DNA of 35,148 bases from an uncultured Oscillospiraceae bacterium (GTDB lineage: Bacteria; Bacillota; Clostridia; Oscillospirales; Ruminococcaceae). The first letter of the stretch is position 1; the number at the start of each line of letters is the position of its first letter. The notes beneath the pieces were generated by a model. That model was given only the letters and a program-made list of their open reading frames with translations. It made no database searches and was not told the origin of the DNA. A program made the position numbers and the translations under genes. Positions 9,501-15,904 of the stretch are shown here, one piece after another. The stretch is taken from positions 1 through 35,148 of the forward strand of contig CATJCP010000089.1 of assembly GCA_949737515.1 (NCBI GenBank), read 5' to 3'.

Positions 9501-9647
9501 AAAAAAGCCGCCTATCCCCTGTTCCTTCATGTCGCGGATCTGCCGCTCCACCTCGTCAGGATCCATCTGGCTGTTCCAGGCCCAAAACGGCGCGGAACGG
9601 TACTGTGAGGGCGGATTTTGAAATTGGTGTATCATACTTTCCAGCAT
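6558..9647 (-). CDS. GH106-like glycoside hydrolase (alpha-L-rhamnosidase-type), large
   Basis: This 1029-residue protein lacks a signal peptide. The N-terminal catalytic barrel shows the block typical of GH106-related enzymes: PFWAWN (residues 20-25), GIGGFFMHSREGLETPYMG, then WLYDEDRWPSGTAGG (84-98), with the acidic motif FTDEP near 219-223 and LSETYG further on. A C-terminal galactose-binding-like beta-sandwich region (about 760-1029) contains typical jelly-roll segments such as ENTIVVSANY. GH106 enzymes remove alpha-L-rhamnose from rhamnogalacturonan and related glycans, but many relatives with this N-terminus are uncharacterised. Cytoplasmic location implies it acts on imported oligosaccharides. 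GGAGG lies seven bases before the ATG. It is the promoter-proximal gene of the four-gene operon, so its product is probably needed in highest amount. Confidence 0.82.
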   Translation of the reverse strand: MLESMIHQFQNPPSQYRSAPFWAWNSQMDPDEVERQIRDMKEQGIGGFFMHSREGLETPYMGEEWLRCIRRAVATAKELDMKAWLYDEDRWPSGTAGGSIMETGGDDSRYKGLTLQLSQTLPHILSDVQAVYRVSAQGMDCTEYQRVQNLEEVQEVTLPQGEYFMIFRVEICFKSEWFNDETPPDNLNAASVRRFIDATHEKYLANAGAEFGKTVPGIFTDEPGLADSHTHFPEDRAWLPWTYTFPEFFQRQRGYDIFDTLPVIFFNGKGQEKARHDFWRTITELYDQAYFQQIGQWCQDNDLAFTGHLLQEDKLGLGTKVGGAIMPHYRHMTVPGIDMLTERCAETITVKQCASVVNQLGKKWMLSETYGCTGWEFTFDGQKWVGDWQFVHGVNIRCQHLALYSIAGCRKRDYPPVFNYQTAWWNKNHDIDDYFSRVSLVMSEGDAVRDVLVLHPASTAWSRLGCNPYGVPNRSNDRDLPAINAYGEQFNQFLTYLSGCHYDYDLGDEIILSQEGRAENGSLTVGRITYPVVVVPPIDTMLRSTFDLLKQFLDQGGKAVAVRPLPTMVEGVPSQDLEQLFQHPNLAVVENPNQVCSVLESLLPRKVSLAGPDGCEIPSLLYLLKDCGDHFSLFVVNNDRDRGYSVTLSANISGKITQLDPLTGGSRERRSSCLERMELSEYFSGNESKLYVIEKGVPMEAGGEKAALTPAVLESACVSAAAPRYRYSLDLPNALTLDKCRWRFLNGAWSDETEVWQAQDQLRSALGMRPICENGIAQRYKWINTPHPKDGIPVEFSFRFQVRDIPQGECFLVVEHGEDYEISFNGVPLDVSPNGWFLDRAFAKIPLPEFESGENTIVVSANYMNRTEFEDCYLLGGFGVNTAREIAALPAFLVNGDWCLQGLPHYCGTVTYHAALPVPEGRTGTYFLSLEKASASVVGLSVNGKQLGDVFTSCQKYIDVTSLVKAGETAEIDIQVVSSPRNLLGPFHQRVGKTMNTNCHCFRTTGSEYSPEYHLHPYGLMGLIRLHRI

Positions 9648-9676
9648 TTATTTGCCTCCGTTCATAAAATAGAACA

Positions 9677-9692
9677 ATTTTGTATACATAAT
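9677..9692. promoter_or_regulatory. Palindromic operator overlapping the start site of the glycosidase operon
   Basis: The 16-mer ATTTTGTATACATAAT is a near-perfect palindrome: TGTATACA core, ATT/AAT flanks, one mismatched pair. It lies immediately downstream of the predicted -10 box, where transcription should begin, which is a classic repressor position. The TGTATACA core resembles GntR-type operators, but no GntR gene is in the window. Confidence 0.5.
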
Positions 9693-9693
9693 A

Positions 9694-9722
9694 ATCATAC
9701 TCCATCTTCTGCTGGTCCGCAA
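9694..9722 (-). promoter_or_regulatory. Promoter of the GH106-like/GH127-like/kinase/BKACE operon
   Basis: A -35 TTGCGG (9717-9722) and a -10 TATGAT (9694-9699) are separated by 17 bases and precede the first ATG by about 47 bases. The surrounding DNA (9650-9790) is much richer in A and T than the genes. Confidence 0.6.
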
Positions 9723-9850
9723 TATAAAATATTCGGCGATTTGTTAAAGATTTGATTGGGTTCATTGTAAAATGAAATATATCGAAAGGAACCAAGGCAA
9801 GAGTTCCACTGTCAAAAGAGCGGGGGGAGTGCGTTTGGCCCCCATACAGA

Positions 9851-9882
9851 GAAACGGCATAGCCCCAAAGCTACGCCGTTTC
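9851..9882 (-). terminator. Hairpin terminator after pnp
   Basis: GAAACGGC (9851-9858) pairs with GCCGTTTC (9875-9882), and an inner TAGC/GCTA extends the stem. It lies 24 bases past the pnp stop. The following T-tract on the minus strand is weak (TCTCTG), so termination may be partial. Confidence 0.6.
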
Positions 9883-9905
9883 CGAAAAACAACTTATACC
9901 AATTA

Positions 9906-12032
9906 TTAGTTCTGTCCCTGCATGGCGTTCATGGCGTCCTTCCGGGACAGGTTGATTCTGCCCTGCTGGTCGATCTCTGTGACCTTTACAAAGATCTCAT
10001 CGCCTACATTGACCACATCCTCCACCCGGTTGACGCGGTGATTCTCCAGCTTGGAGATGTGCACCAGTCCTTCCTTGCCGGGGGCAATCTCAACAAAAGC
10101 GCCAAAGGCCATCAGGCGGGTGACGCGCCCTTTATAGATTGCGCCGACTTCCGGATCCATGGCAATGGTCTTGATGATCTGGAGGGCACGGTTGCAGTTT
10201 TCCATGTTGATGCCGGAGACAAATACCGAACCGTCTTCCTCAATGTCGATCTTGACATCGCATTCAGCGCAGATCTTCTGGATCACCTTGCCGCCGGAGC
10301 CGATTACTTCCCTGATCTTATCCGTGGGGATCTTAATGGAAAGCATCTTGGGCGCGAACTCCGAAAGCTGGGGGCGGACAGCGGGAATGGCTTTGTTCAT
10401 CACCCCGTCCAGTATGGCGATTCTGCCCTCCCGGGTGGTTTCCAGGGCCTGCTTAATGATCTCAAGGGTAAGTCCCTCGATCTTCATATCCACCTGGATG
10501 GCGGTAATGCCCTTATGGGTGCCGCCTACCTTAAAGTCCATATCACCGAAAAAGTCCTCCAGTCCCTGGATATCAATCATGGTATCCCACCGGTCCCCTT
10601 CGGTGATCAAGCCGCAGGAAATGCCGGCAACTGGGGTTTTGATGGGGACGCCCGCATCCATCAGGGCCAAAGTGGAACCGCAGATGGAGGCCTGGGAGGT
10701 GGAACCGTTGGAAGAAAGAACCTCGGAAACAAGCCTCATGGCGTAGGGGAACTCCTCCACAGAGGGGAGGACTGCCTCCAGCGCCCTTTCCGCCAAAGCG
10801 CCATGGCCAATCTCACGCCGGCCGGGACCGCGGCTGGGACGTGTCTCTCCCACAGAATAAGAGGGGAAATTGTACTGGTGCATATATCTCTTGGTGGTTT
10901 CCCCGTCGATGCCGTCCAGGCTCTGGGAATCGCTGATGGGTCCCAAAGTGGCAATGGTCAGCACCTGGGTCTGTCCCCTGGTGAACATGCCGGAGCCATG
11001 AACCCTGGGGATTAGGCCAACCTCTGCCCCCAAAGGACGAATTTCATCCATCTTGCGGCCGTCGACCCGTTTTCCCTCATCCAACAGCCAACGGCGCACA
11101 ACGTGCTTCTGCAGCTTGTAGATGCATTCGTCGATCATTGGGATGTTCTCCGGATACTTTTCGTCAAACTCAGCGTGGATCTTGTCCACAATGGGGGCCA
11201 GACGGGCCTCCCGGATGTTTTTGTCATCGGTGTCCAGGGCATATTTAATATCGTCAATGGCAAAATTCATAACAGCGTCGAACATATCATGGTCGACTTC
11301 TTTGGACTCAAACTCAAATTTGGGCTTGCCGATCTCCTTCTGAACCCCGGCAAGGAAAGCTACCATTTTGCTGTTGACTTCCTGGCCCTTGGCAATCGCT
11401 TCCAGCATCACGTCCTCGGGAACTTCTTTGGCTCCGCACTCCACCATGACGATCTTGTCTGCGGTGCCGACAACAGTCAGGCTCAGGTCGCTGTTCTGGC
11501 GCTGCTCATAGTTTGGGTTGACAATGATCTCCCCCTCTACCAGGCCCACGTTTACGCCGCAGATAGGCCCGTGGAAGGGAATATCCGAAACCGAAAGGGC
11601 AAAGGAAGTGCCCAGCATACCGGCGATTTCCGGCAGAAAATCGGGCTCCACTGAGAGGACGGTCATGACAATGGACACATCGTTGCGCATATCCTTGGGG
11701 AACAAAGGACGAATGGGGCGGTCCACCAGCCGGGAATTCAGAATCGCTTTATCGGTGGGGCGGCCCTCCCGCTTAATAAAGGAGCCGGGGATGCGGCCCA
11801 CCGAGTACATCTTCTCCTCAAAATCCACAGACAAGGGAAAGAAATCAATTCCCTCCCGGGGCTTCTGGGAGGCAGTCGCGTTGACCAAGACTGTAGTGCC
11901 GCCATACTTAACCAAAACGGAGCCGTTGGACAGCCCGCACATCTTACCCGTTTCAAAGACAACCTTCTGCCCCGCAAAGTCTGTTTCAAACACGCGGTAT
12001 GCGTTAAAATCCATTTCCTTATAAAATGCCAC
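9906..12032 (-). CDS. pnp: Polyribonucleotide nucleotidyltransferase (PNPase)
   Basis: The 708-residue phosphorolytic 3'-5' exoribonuclease forms a trimer and takes part in mRNA turnover. Two RNase PH domains are present (first begins FNAYRVFETDFAG; second contains HQYNFPSYSVGETRPSRGPGRREIGHGALAERAL). They are followed by a KH domain (IGSGGKVIQKI) and an S1 domain (GAIYKGRVTRLMAFGAFVEI). I place the start at the GTG at 12032: GGAGG lies at 12041-12045 exactly eight bases upstream, whereas the ATG at 12047 has no Shine-Dalgarno and would itself overlap that site. It lies downstream of rpsO, the common bacterial rpsO-pnp order, with an intervening hairpin terminator that would set the ratio of the two products. 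Confidence 0.97.
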   Translation of the reverse strand: MAFYKEMDFNAYRVFETDFAGQKVVFETGKMCGLSNGSVLVKYGGTTVLVNATASQKPREGIDFFPLSVDFEEKMYSVGRIPGSFIKREGRPTDKAILNSRLVDRPIRPLFPKDMRNDVSIVMTVLSVEPDFLPEIAGMLGTSFALSVSDIPFHGPICGVNVGLVEGEIIVNPNYEQRQNSDLSLTVVGTADKIVMVECGAKEVPEDVMLEAIAKGQEVNSKMVAFLAGVQKEIGKPKFEFESKEVDHDMFDAVMNFAIDDIKYALDTDDKNIREARLAPIVDKIHAEFDEKYPENIPMIDECIYKLQKHVVRRWLLDEGKRVDGRKMDEIRPLGAEVGLIPRVHGSGMFTRGQTQVLTIATLGPISDSQSLDGIDGETTKRYMHQYNFPSYSVGETRPSRGPGRREIGHGALAERALEAVLPSVEEFPYAMRLVSEVLSSNGSTSQASICGSTLALMDAGVPIKTPVAGISCGLITEGDRWDTMIDIQGLEDFFGDMDFKVGGTHKGITAIQVDMKIEGLTLEIIKQALETTREGRIAILDGVMNKAIPAVRPQLSEFAPKMLSIKIPTDKIREVIGSGGKVIQKICAECDVKIDIEEDGSVFVSGINMENCNRALQIIKTIAMDPEVGAIYKGRVTRLMAFGAFVEIAPGKEGLVHISKLENHRVNRVEDVVNVGDEIFVKVTEIDQQGRINLSRKDAMNAMQGQN

Positions 12033-12188
12033 CTGTTTTACCTCCATTTTCTTTTTTCAGGCGGCTCGGTTTAGCAATGAATCCAAAAAACCGCTGTCCG
12101 CTGCCGCGATTTTTTCGATTTACTGCTAAAGCTGCGGGCACGCCTGAAAGATTTTCTTTTTGTCTTTGGTTTTACACTCCATGGCAAA

Positions 12189-12216
12189 AAGGCAGACACA
12201 TAATCGCGTCTGCCTT
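12189..12216 (-). terminator. Attenuating terminator between rpsO and pnp
   Basis: AAGGCAGAC (12189-12197) pairs with GTCTGCCTT (12208-12216), and on the minus strand the stem is followed by TTTTTGCC. It sits 15 bases past the rpsO stop and should uncouple abundant rpsO mRNA from pnp. Confidence 0.82.
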
Positions 12217-12230
12217 CCCCAAGTACGTTA

Positions 12231-12497
12231 TTACTTACGCAGGCCCAGCTTGGCAACAATAGCCCTGTACCGCTCAATGTCCGTCTTCATCAGGTAGTTG
12301 AGCAGATTGCGGCGGTGGCCAACCATTTTCAGCAGGCCACGGCGGGAATGATGGTCCTTTTTGTGGATCTTCAGGTGCTCCGTCAGGTCTGCGATGCGCT
12401 GGGTCAATACCGCGATCTGGACCTCGGGAGAACCGGTGTCCTTTTCATTGATGCGGTATGTTTCAATAATAGATGTCTTTTGATCTTTTTGCATCAT
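12231..12497 (-). CDS. rpsO: 30S ribosomal protein S15
   Basis: This 88-residue protein shows the complete S15 pattern, with [34 protein letters not shown] and [11 protein letters not shown]. It binds the 16S rRNA central domain three-way junction and helps assemble the platform of the small subunit. Two tandem ATG codons are possible (12497 and 12494). AGAGGTG is 11 bases before the first and 14 before the second, so the first is preferred. It has its own promoter and a structured leader of about 175 bases that may be an S15 autoregulatory element. Confidence 0.97.
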   Translation of the reverse strand: MMQKDQKTSIIETYRINEKDTGSPEVQIAVLTQRIADLTEHLKIHKKDHHSRRGLLKMVGHRRNLLNYLMKTDIERYRAIVAKLGLRK

Positions 12498-12527
12498 ATG
12501 GGTTTTATCACCTCTTTATAGATTTGG

Positions 12528-12571
12528 GGGCCGTTCCAATGGCTGTGGAACCATAGGCGTTCCCCAGGCCC
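12528..12571 (-). ncRNA. Candidate S15 autoregulatory leader structure
   Basis: In the rpsO leader, GGGCC (12571-12567) can close with GGCCC (12532-12528). Inside, the segment GTTCC can pair either with an upstream GGAAC (loop GCCTATG) or, as GTTCCA, with a downstream TGGAAC (loop CAGCCAT). Such mutually exclusive pairing, or a three-way junction built from it, is what S15 recognises in known rpsO leaders. I see the pairing potential; the function is inferred from position. Confidence 0.5.
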
Positions 12572-12642
12572 GCTTAATCTCCGTACAGGGAAGGTGACGT
12601 CTCTCTACCAAAGAGCTGAAACCACTGACCGAGACTAAGTGG

Positions 12643-12678
12643 AAAAGGCTGACATATTGTGGAGTACATCAGCCTTTT
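12643..12678 (-). terminator. Terminator of the trpB-like gene, overlapping the rpsO promoter start region
   Basis: AAAAGGCTGA (12643-12652) pairs with TCAGCCTTTT (12669-12678). On the minus strand the tail is TTTTCC, so it is best read as the end of the trpB-like transcript. Its 5' arm overlaps the predicted rpsO transcription start. The plus-strand side also has a T-tract, but no plus-strand gene ends here. Confidence 0.65.
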
Positions 12679-12679
12679 T

Positions 12680-12708
12680 ATGATACCATAGTTTTAGGGG
12701 CTTGTAAA
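12680..12708 (-). promoter_or_regulatory. Promoter of rpsO-pnp
   Basis: A -35 TTTACA (12703-12708) and a -10 TATCAT (12680-12685) are separated by exactly 17 bases. They are placed between the trpB-like stop and its hairpin terminator. Confidence 0.7.
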
Positions 12709-12757
12709 GCGGTTCTGTTAAATCTTTTTCAAAAAAACCGGGAACCTGGCGGAAAAA

Positions 12758-14131
12758 CTATCCCTCCACCTTTGGCAGCTGGGAAACGGCCTTTTTCAGC
12801 TCTTCGTCGGTGGGGATGTAGTCCTGCATCTCTCCATCGTTAAACCTCTGGTAGGCAACCATATCAAAGTATCCTGTTCCGGTAAGGCCGAACACGATAT
12901 TCTTTTCCTCCCCAGTCTCCCTGCACTTCATCGCCTCGTCAATGGCCACCTTAATGGCATGGCTGCTCTCCGGGGCCGGAAGGATTCCCTCCACCTTGGC
13001 AAACATCTGCGCCGCCTTAAAGACCTCTGTCTGCTCCACGCTTCTGGCTGTCAGCAGCCCCTGGTCATACAGCTCGGAAACGGTGGAGCTCATGCCGTGG
13101 TATCTCAGCCCGCCCGCATGGCTGGCCGACGGAATAAACCCGCTGCCCAAAGTGTACATTTTTGCCAGAGGACAGACCTTGCCGGTGTCGCAGAAATCAT
13201 AGGCGTATACGCCGCGGGTCAGGCTGGGGCAGGAAGCGGGCTCCACCGCAATGATATCATAGCTGGCCTCGCCCCTGAGCATCTGCCCCACGAAGGGAGA
13301 GATCAGCCCGCCCAGGTTGGAGCCGCCCCCTGCACAGCCGATGATGGTATCCGCCTTGACGCTGTACTTGTCCAGGGCCGCCTTGGTTTCCAGTCCGATC
13401 ACCGATTGATGCAGCAGCACCTGAGCCAGCACCGACCCAAGGACATACCGGTATCCCTCTTGGCTGACCGCCGCCTCCACTGCTTCCGAAATGGCGCAGC
13501 CCAGGCTCCCGGAGGTTCCAGGGAATTCCGCGTTGATCCTGCGTCCGACCTCTGTCTCCATGGAGGGGGATGGGGTCACCTTCGCCCCATAGGTGCGCAT
13601 AACCTCCCGGCGAAAGGGCTTTTGCTCATAGGAACACTTTACCATATATACTTGGCAGTCCAGATCCAGGTAGGCACAGGCCATAGACAGGGCCTTCCCC
13701 CACTGGCCAGCTCCTGTTTCAGTGGTCACACCCTTCAGGCCCTGCTTTTTGGCGTAAAAAGCCTGGGCGATGGCAGAATTCAGCTTATGGCTCCCGGAGG
13801 TGTTGTTCCCCTCAAACTTATAATAGATGTGGGCCGGGGTTCCCAGCTTTTCCTCCAGGCAATAGGCCCGCACCAAAGGGGATGGGCGGTACATCTTGTA
13901 GAAATTCCGGATCTCCTCAGGGATATCAAAGTAGGGGGTGACGTCATCCAGCTCCTGCCTGGCCAGCTCCCGGCAGAAGACGCCGGACAGCTCATCCAAA
14001 GTAATTGGCTTTTGGGTCTCTGGATTCAAAAGAGGGGCGGGCTTTTTCTTCATATCCGCCCGGACATTGTACCACTGCCTTGGCATCTCTTTTTCTTCCA
14101 AATAGATCTTATATGGGATTTCCTGTTTCAT
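12758..14131 (-). CDS. TrpB2-type tryptophan synthase beta chain (PLP-dependent)
   Basis: This 457-residue fold-type II PLP enzyme is of the long TrpB2 class, which joins indole and L-serine to make tryptophan, often without a partner alpha chain. The start IPYKIYLEEKEMPRQWYNVRADM is typical of the class. The PLP lysine lies in NNTSGSHKLNSA (about residue 116), and the phosphate-binding loop is GCAGGGSNLGG. AAAGGA lies ten bases before the chosen ATG at 14131; an in-frame GTG at 14137 would be only four bases away and is less likely. It stands alone, without trpA or other trp genes, which supports a salvage role. A tryptophan T-box leader precedes it, so expression should rise when uncharged tRNA-Trp accumulates. 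A serine deaminase-like side activity is known for some relatives. Confidence 0.93.
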   Translation of the reverse strand: MKQEIPYKIYLEEKEMPRQWYNVRADMKKKPAPLLNPETQKPITLDELSGVFCRELARQELDDVTPYFDIPEEIRNFYKMYRPSPLVRAYCLEEKLGTPAHIYYKFEGNNTSGSHKLNSAIAQAFYAKKQGLKGVTTETGAGQWGKALSMACAYLDLDCQVYMVKCSYEQKPFRREVMRTYGAKVTPSPSMETEVGRRINAEFPGTSGSLGCAISEAVEAAVSQEGYRYVLGSVLAQVLLHQSVIGLETKAALDKYSVKADTIIGCAGGGSNLGGLISPFVGQMLRGEASYDIIAVEPASCPSLTRGVYAYDFCDTGKVCPLAKMYTLGSGFIPSASHAGGLRYHGMSSTVSELYDQGLLTARSVEQTEVFKAAQMFAKVEGILPAPESSHAIKVAIDEAMKCRETGEEKNIVFGLTGTGYFDMVAYQRFNDGEMQDYIPTDEELKKAVSQLPKVEG

Positions 14132-14171
14132 TGCCACATCATCCTTTCAAAAATCTTCACAGCATAAAATA

Positions 14172-14463
14172 AAGGCTTTTGTCCTACTGTTATAGGACAA
14201 AAGCCTTGCTTCTGCGGTGCCACCTACATTTATCCCCGTTCACAATATCACAGATCGTGCCGGGAAAACCCTCTGCCGTGTACATTCATACACTCCCTGC
14301 TGTAACGTGCAGTTACGTCTCCCCTACTCCCCAAAGGGTTTCAGGTTGCCCTCGCGGATCCATTCCCTGGAATTCCCATAGCCCCATTCCCATCCCCAGA
14401 GGCTCTCTGTGTATGTTCCTTCCAGTTACTCGTTCCGGTCACCGGTTTCTAAATATTATGGAA
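14172..14463 (-). promoter_or_regulatory. T-box riboswitch, tryptophan specifier
   Basis: On the minus strand the leader carries an AGAGAG-type element, then a candidate specifier UGG followed by A at 14362-14360 (context GGAATGGATCC). It then has the near-invariant antiterminator box GGTGGCACCGC (14224-14214), and last a 15-bp terminator hairpin (14207-14172) with tail TTTATTTTA. This is the full T-box order. UGG reads tryptophan, matching the gene it controls. Other UGG triplets occur nearby, so the specifier register is the less certain part; the T-box itself is secure. Confidence 0.93.
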
Positions 14464-14470
14464 TACTGAC

Positions 14471-14499
14471 AGCATAATACATTTTTCCAAAAATGTCAA
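14471..14499 (-). promoter_or_regulatory. Promoter of the T-box/trpB-like transcript
   Basis: A consensus -35 TTGACA (14494-14499) and -10 TATGCT (14471-14476) have a 17-base spacer and lie directly upstream of the T-box leader. The 150 bases between here and the deacetylase start show no further gene or clear plus-strand promoter. Confidence 0.85.
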
Positions 14500-14652
14500 G
14501 CTCTTTTGAGAAATATTAATTCCATCACTCCAGCCGCCCACTCCCTGTTCCCCAAAAGGTTCCGCCTGCTCATAAAATTCCCTCTATTTATGTATGAATC
14601 CGGCCTAAAACGCATAGGAATGGAACATCTAAACAAAAGGCAGGTGTCAACA

Positions 14653-15648
14653 GTGCGCATCATTGGATTTGGAAAACTAAAAAAGCGTTTGGCGGCAATC
14701 GCGGCAGCGGCGTTGGTTTGTACTGCGGGAATCATCTTCTTTGCCAGGGGAGACGCCCTGCCTGCACAGGCCAAATCGGACCGGGTGCCGATTTACAGCG
14801 TCGAACCAGCGGACCCCCAGGCGAAGCCCATCGCCCTGACCTTCAACTGCGCATGGGATAACGGGGATGTACAAACCATTTTGGATATTTTAAAACAGAA
14901 TGAGATCACCGCCACCTTTTTCCTGGTGGGCCAGTGGGCGGAAAAGTACCCGGATTCGGTCAAGGCCATCGCCCAGGCAGGCCACGAGATTGGAAACCAC
15001 TCCTATTCCCACGCCGATTTCGCCACTCTGGGGGAAAAACAGTTGGTGGAAGAAATTGCCAAATGCAGCGGCGCCATTGAGCAGATCACTGGACGGGTCC
15101 CTGAATTCATGCGCCCACCGTCTGGTTCGTACAGCGACGCGACCATCGCCGTAATCGAACGAATGGGGATGGTCCCTATCCAGTGGGACGCTGACTCCCT
15201 GGACTGGAAATCCGTTTCCGCACGGCAGATCGTAAAGAACGTGACCAAAAAGTCCCAGCCCGGTTCCATCGTCCTCCTCCACTGCGGGGCTAAAAACACC
15301 GCCGCCGCCCTTCCAACCCTCATTGAGAAGCTTAAAAAGGACGGATTTACCTTTACCACAGTCGGCAAACTGATCTACCGGGACAACTATTCTCTGGACC
15401 ACGCCGGCAGGCAGCATCTCCAGGAAGGGAAAGCTTCGGATAAGAGCAGTGAGAAGGCCAAGGACGCCAAAAAGGACGCTTCGTCCTCCAAAGGTTCCTC
15501 TGACAGCAGCTCTTCCGGAATTGTCCCCTCCGGGAAGGGAAGCCCCTCATCCGCCCCATCCAGCGGAGGTTCCTCCAGCAGTTCCCAGGAGGCAGAGGAC
15601 GTGGTGGTAAGCGTTGAGGTTGTGGACGGCATTGTAGTCGCATCATAA
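14653..15648 (+). CDS. Polysaccharide deacetylase, PdaB-like (sporulation-associated type)
   Basis: This 331-residue NodB-homology protein has an N-terminal signal anchor (KKRLAAIAAAALVCTAGIIFFA, about residues 9-30), so the enzyme domain is outside the membrane. NodB motifs follow: motif 1 TFNCAWDNGD, motif 2 HEIGNHSYSHADF (metal-binding H-S-x-S-H), motif 3 MRPPSGSYS, motif 4 WDADSLDW and motif 5 LLHCGAKNT. In motif 1 the usual first aspartate of TFD is asparagine. The last 70 residues are a Ser/Gly-rich low-complexity tail. I chose the GTG at 14653 because AGGTG lies six bases upstream and it places the anchor at the N-terminus; a TTG at 14506 or an ATG at 14620 would add unlikely sequence. 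PdaB relatives act in spore cortex or peptidoglycan maturation. Confidence 0.85.
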   Translation: MRIIGFGKLKKRLAAIAAAALVCTAGIIFFARGDALPAQAKSDRVPIYSVEPADPQAKPIALTFNCAWDNGDVQTILDILKQNEITATFFLVGQWAEKYPDSVKAIAQAGHEIGNHSYSHADFATLGEKQLVEEIAKCSGAIEQITGRVPEFMRPPSGSYSDATIAVIERMGMVPIQWDADSLDWKSVSARQIVKNVTKKSQPGSIVLLHCGAKNTAAALPTLIEKLKKDGFTFTTVGKLIYRDNYSLDHAGRQHLQEGKASDKSSEKAKDAKKDASSSKGSSDSSSSGIVPSGKGSPSSAPSSGGSSSSSQEAEDVVVSVEVVDGIVVAS

Positions 15649-15677
15649 AGAGAAACCGAAAAACTGGCGCGGGCTTT

Positions 15678-15737
15678 TGAACAGCACCCCATTTGTTAGA
15701 CAGTATGGTATACTAACAACAAGTGGGGTGCTGTTCA
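15678..15737. repeat. 60-bp palindrome with TG...CA ends, possible IS3-family terminal-repeat remnant or MITE
   Basis: TGAACAGCACCCCA (15678-15691) is the exact reverse complement of TGGGGTGCTGTTCA (15724-15737), and TTGTTAG/CTAACAA pair inside. There is no T-tract on either side, so it is not a standard terminator. The TG start, the C-run and the GTTAGAC segment resemble, from memory, terminal inverted repeats of IS150-group elements. No transposase is present. Confidence 0.55.
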
Positions 15738-15830
15738 TTGGAGCCTCCGCCGGTTTTTCACTGCATTTCTTCCAGGCAAAGATTAGACAGGACTTTTTAA
15801 AGGTTTTAGACGAAAAAAGAAAAGATTTGA

Positions 15831-15859
15831 TTGACAGAACCTCCAAATTCCACTACACT
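15831..15859 (+). promoter_or_regulatory. Promoter of the GH28 gene
   Basis: A consensus -35 TTGACA (15831-15836) is 17 bases from TACACT (15854-15859), 45 bases before the ATG. An alternative -10 (TATAGC) lies just downstream. Confidence 0.6.
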
Positions 15860-15904
15860 TAAACTATAGCTTTTTATTCAAAATTTGGAAGGGAGTTAAT
15901 CGCT

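Noticed and set aside
15677-15862. A 61-codon plus-strand frame
   Set aside because: Its first third is the 60-bp palindrome read through, there is no Shine-Dalgarno, and the GH28 promoter lies inside it.
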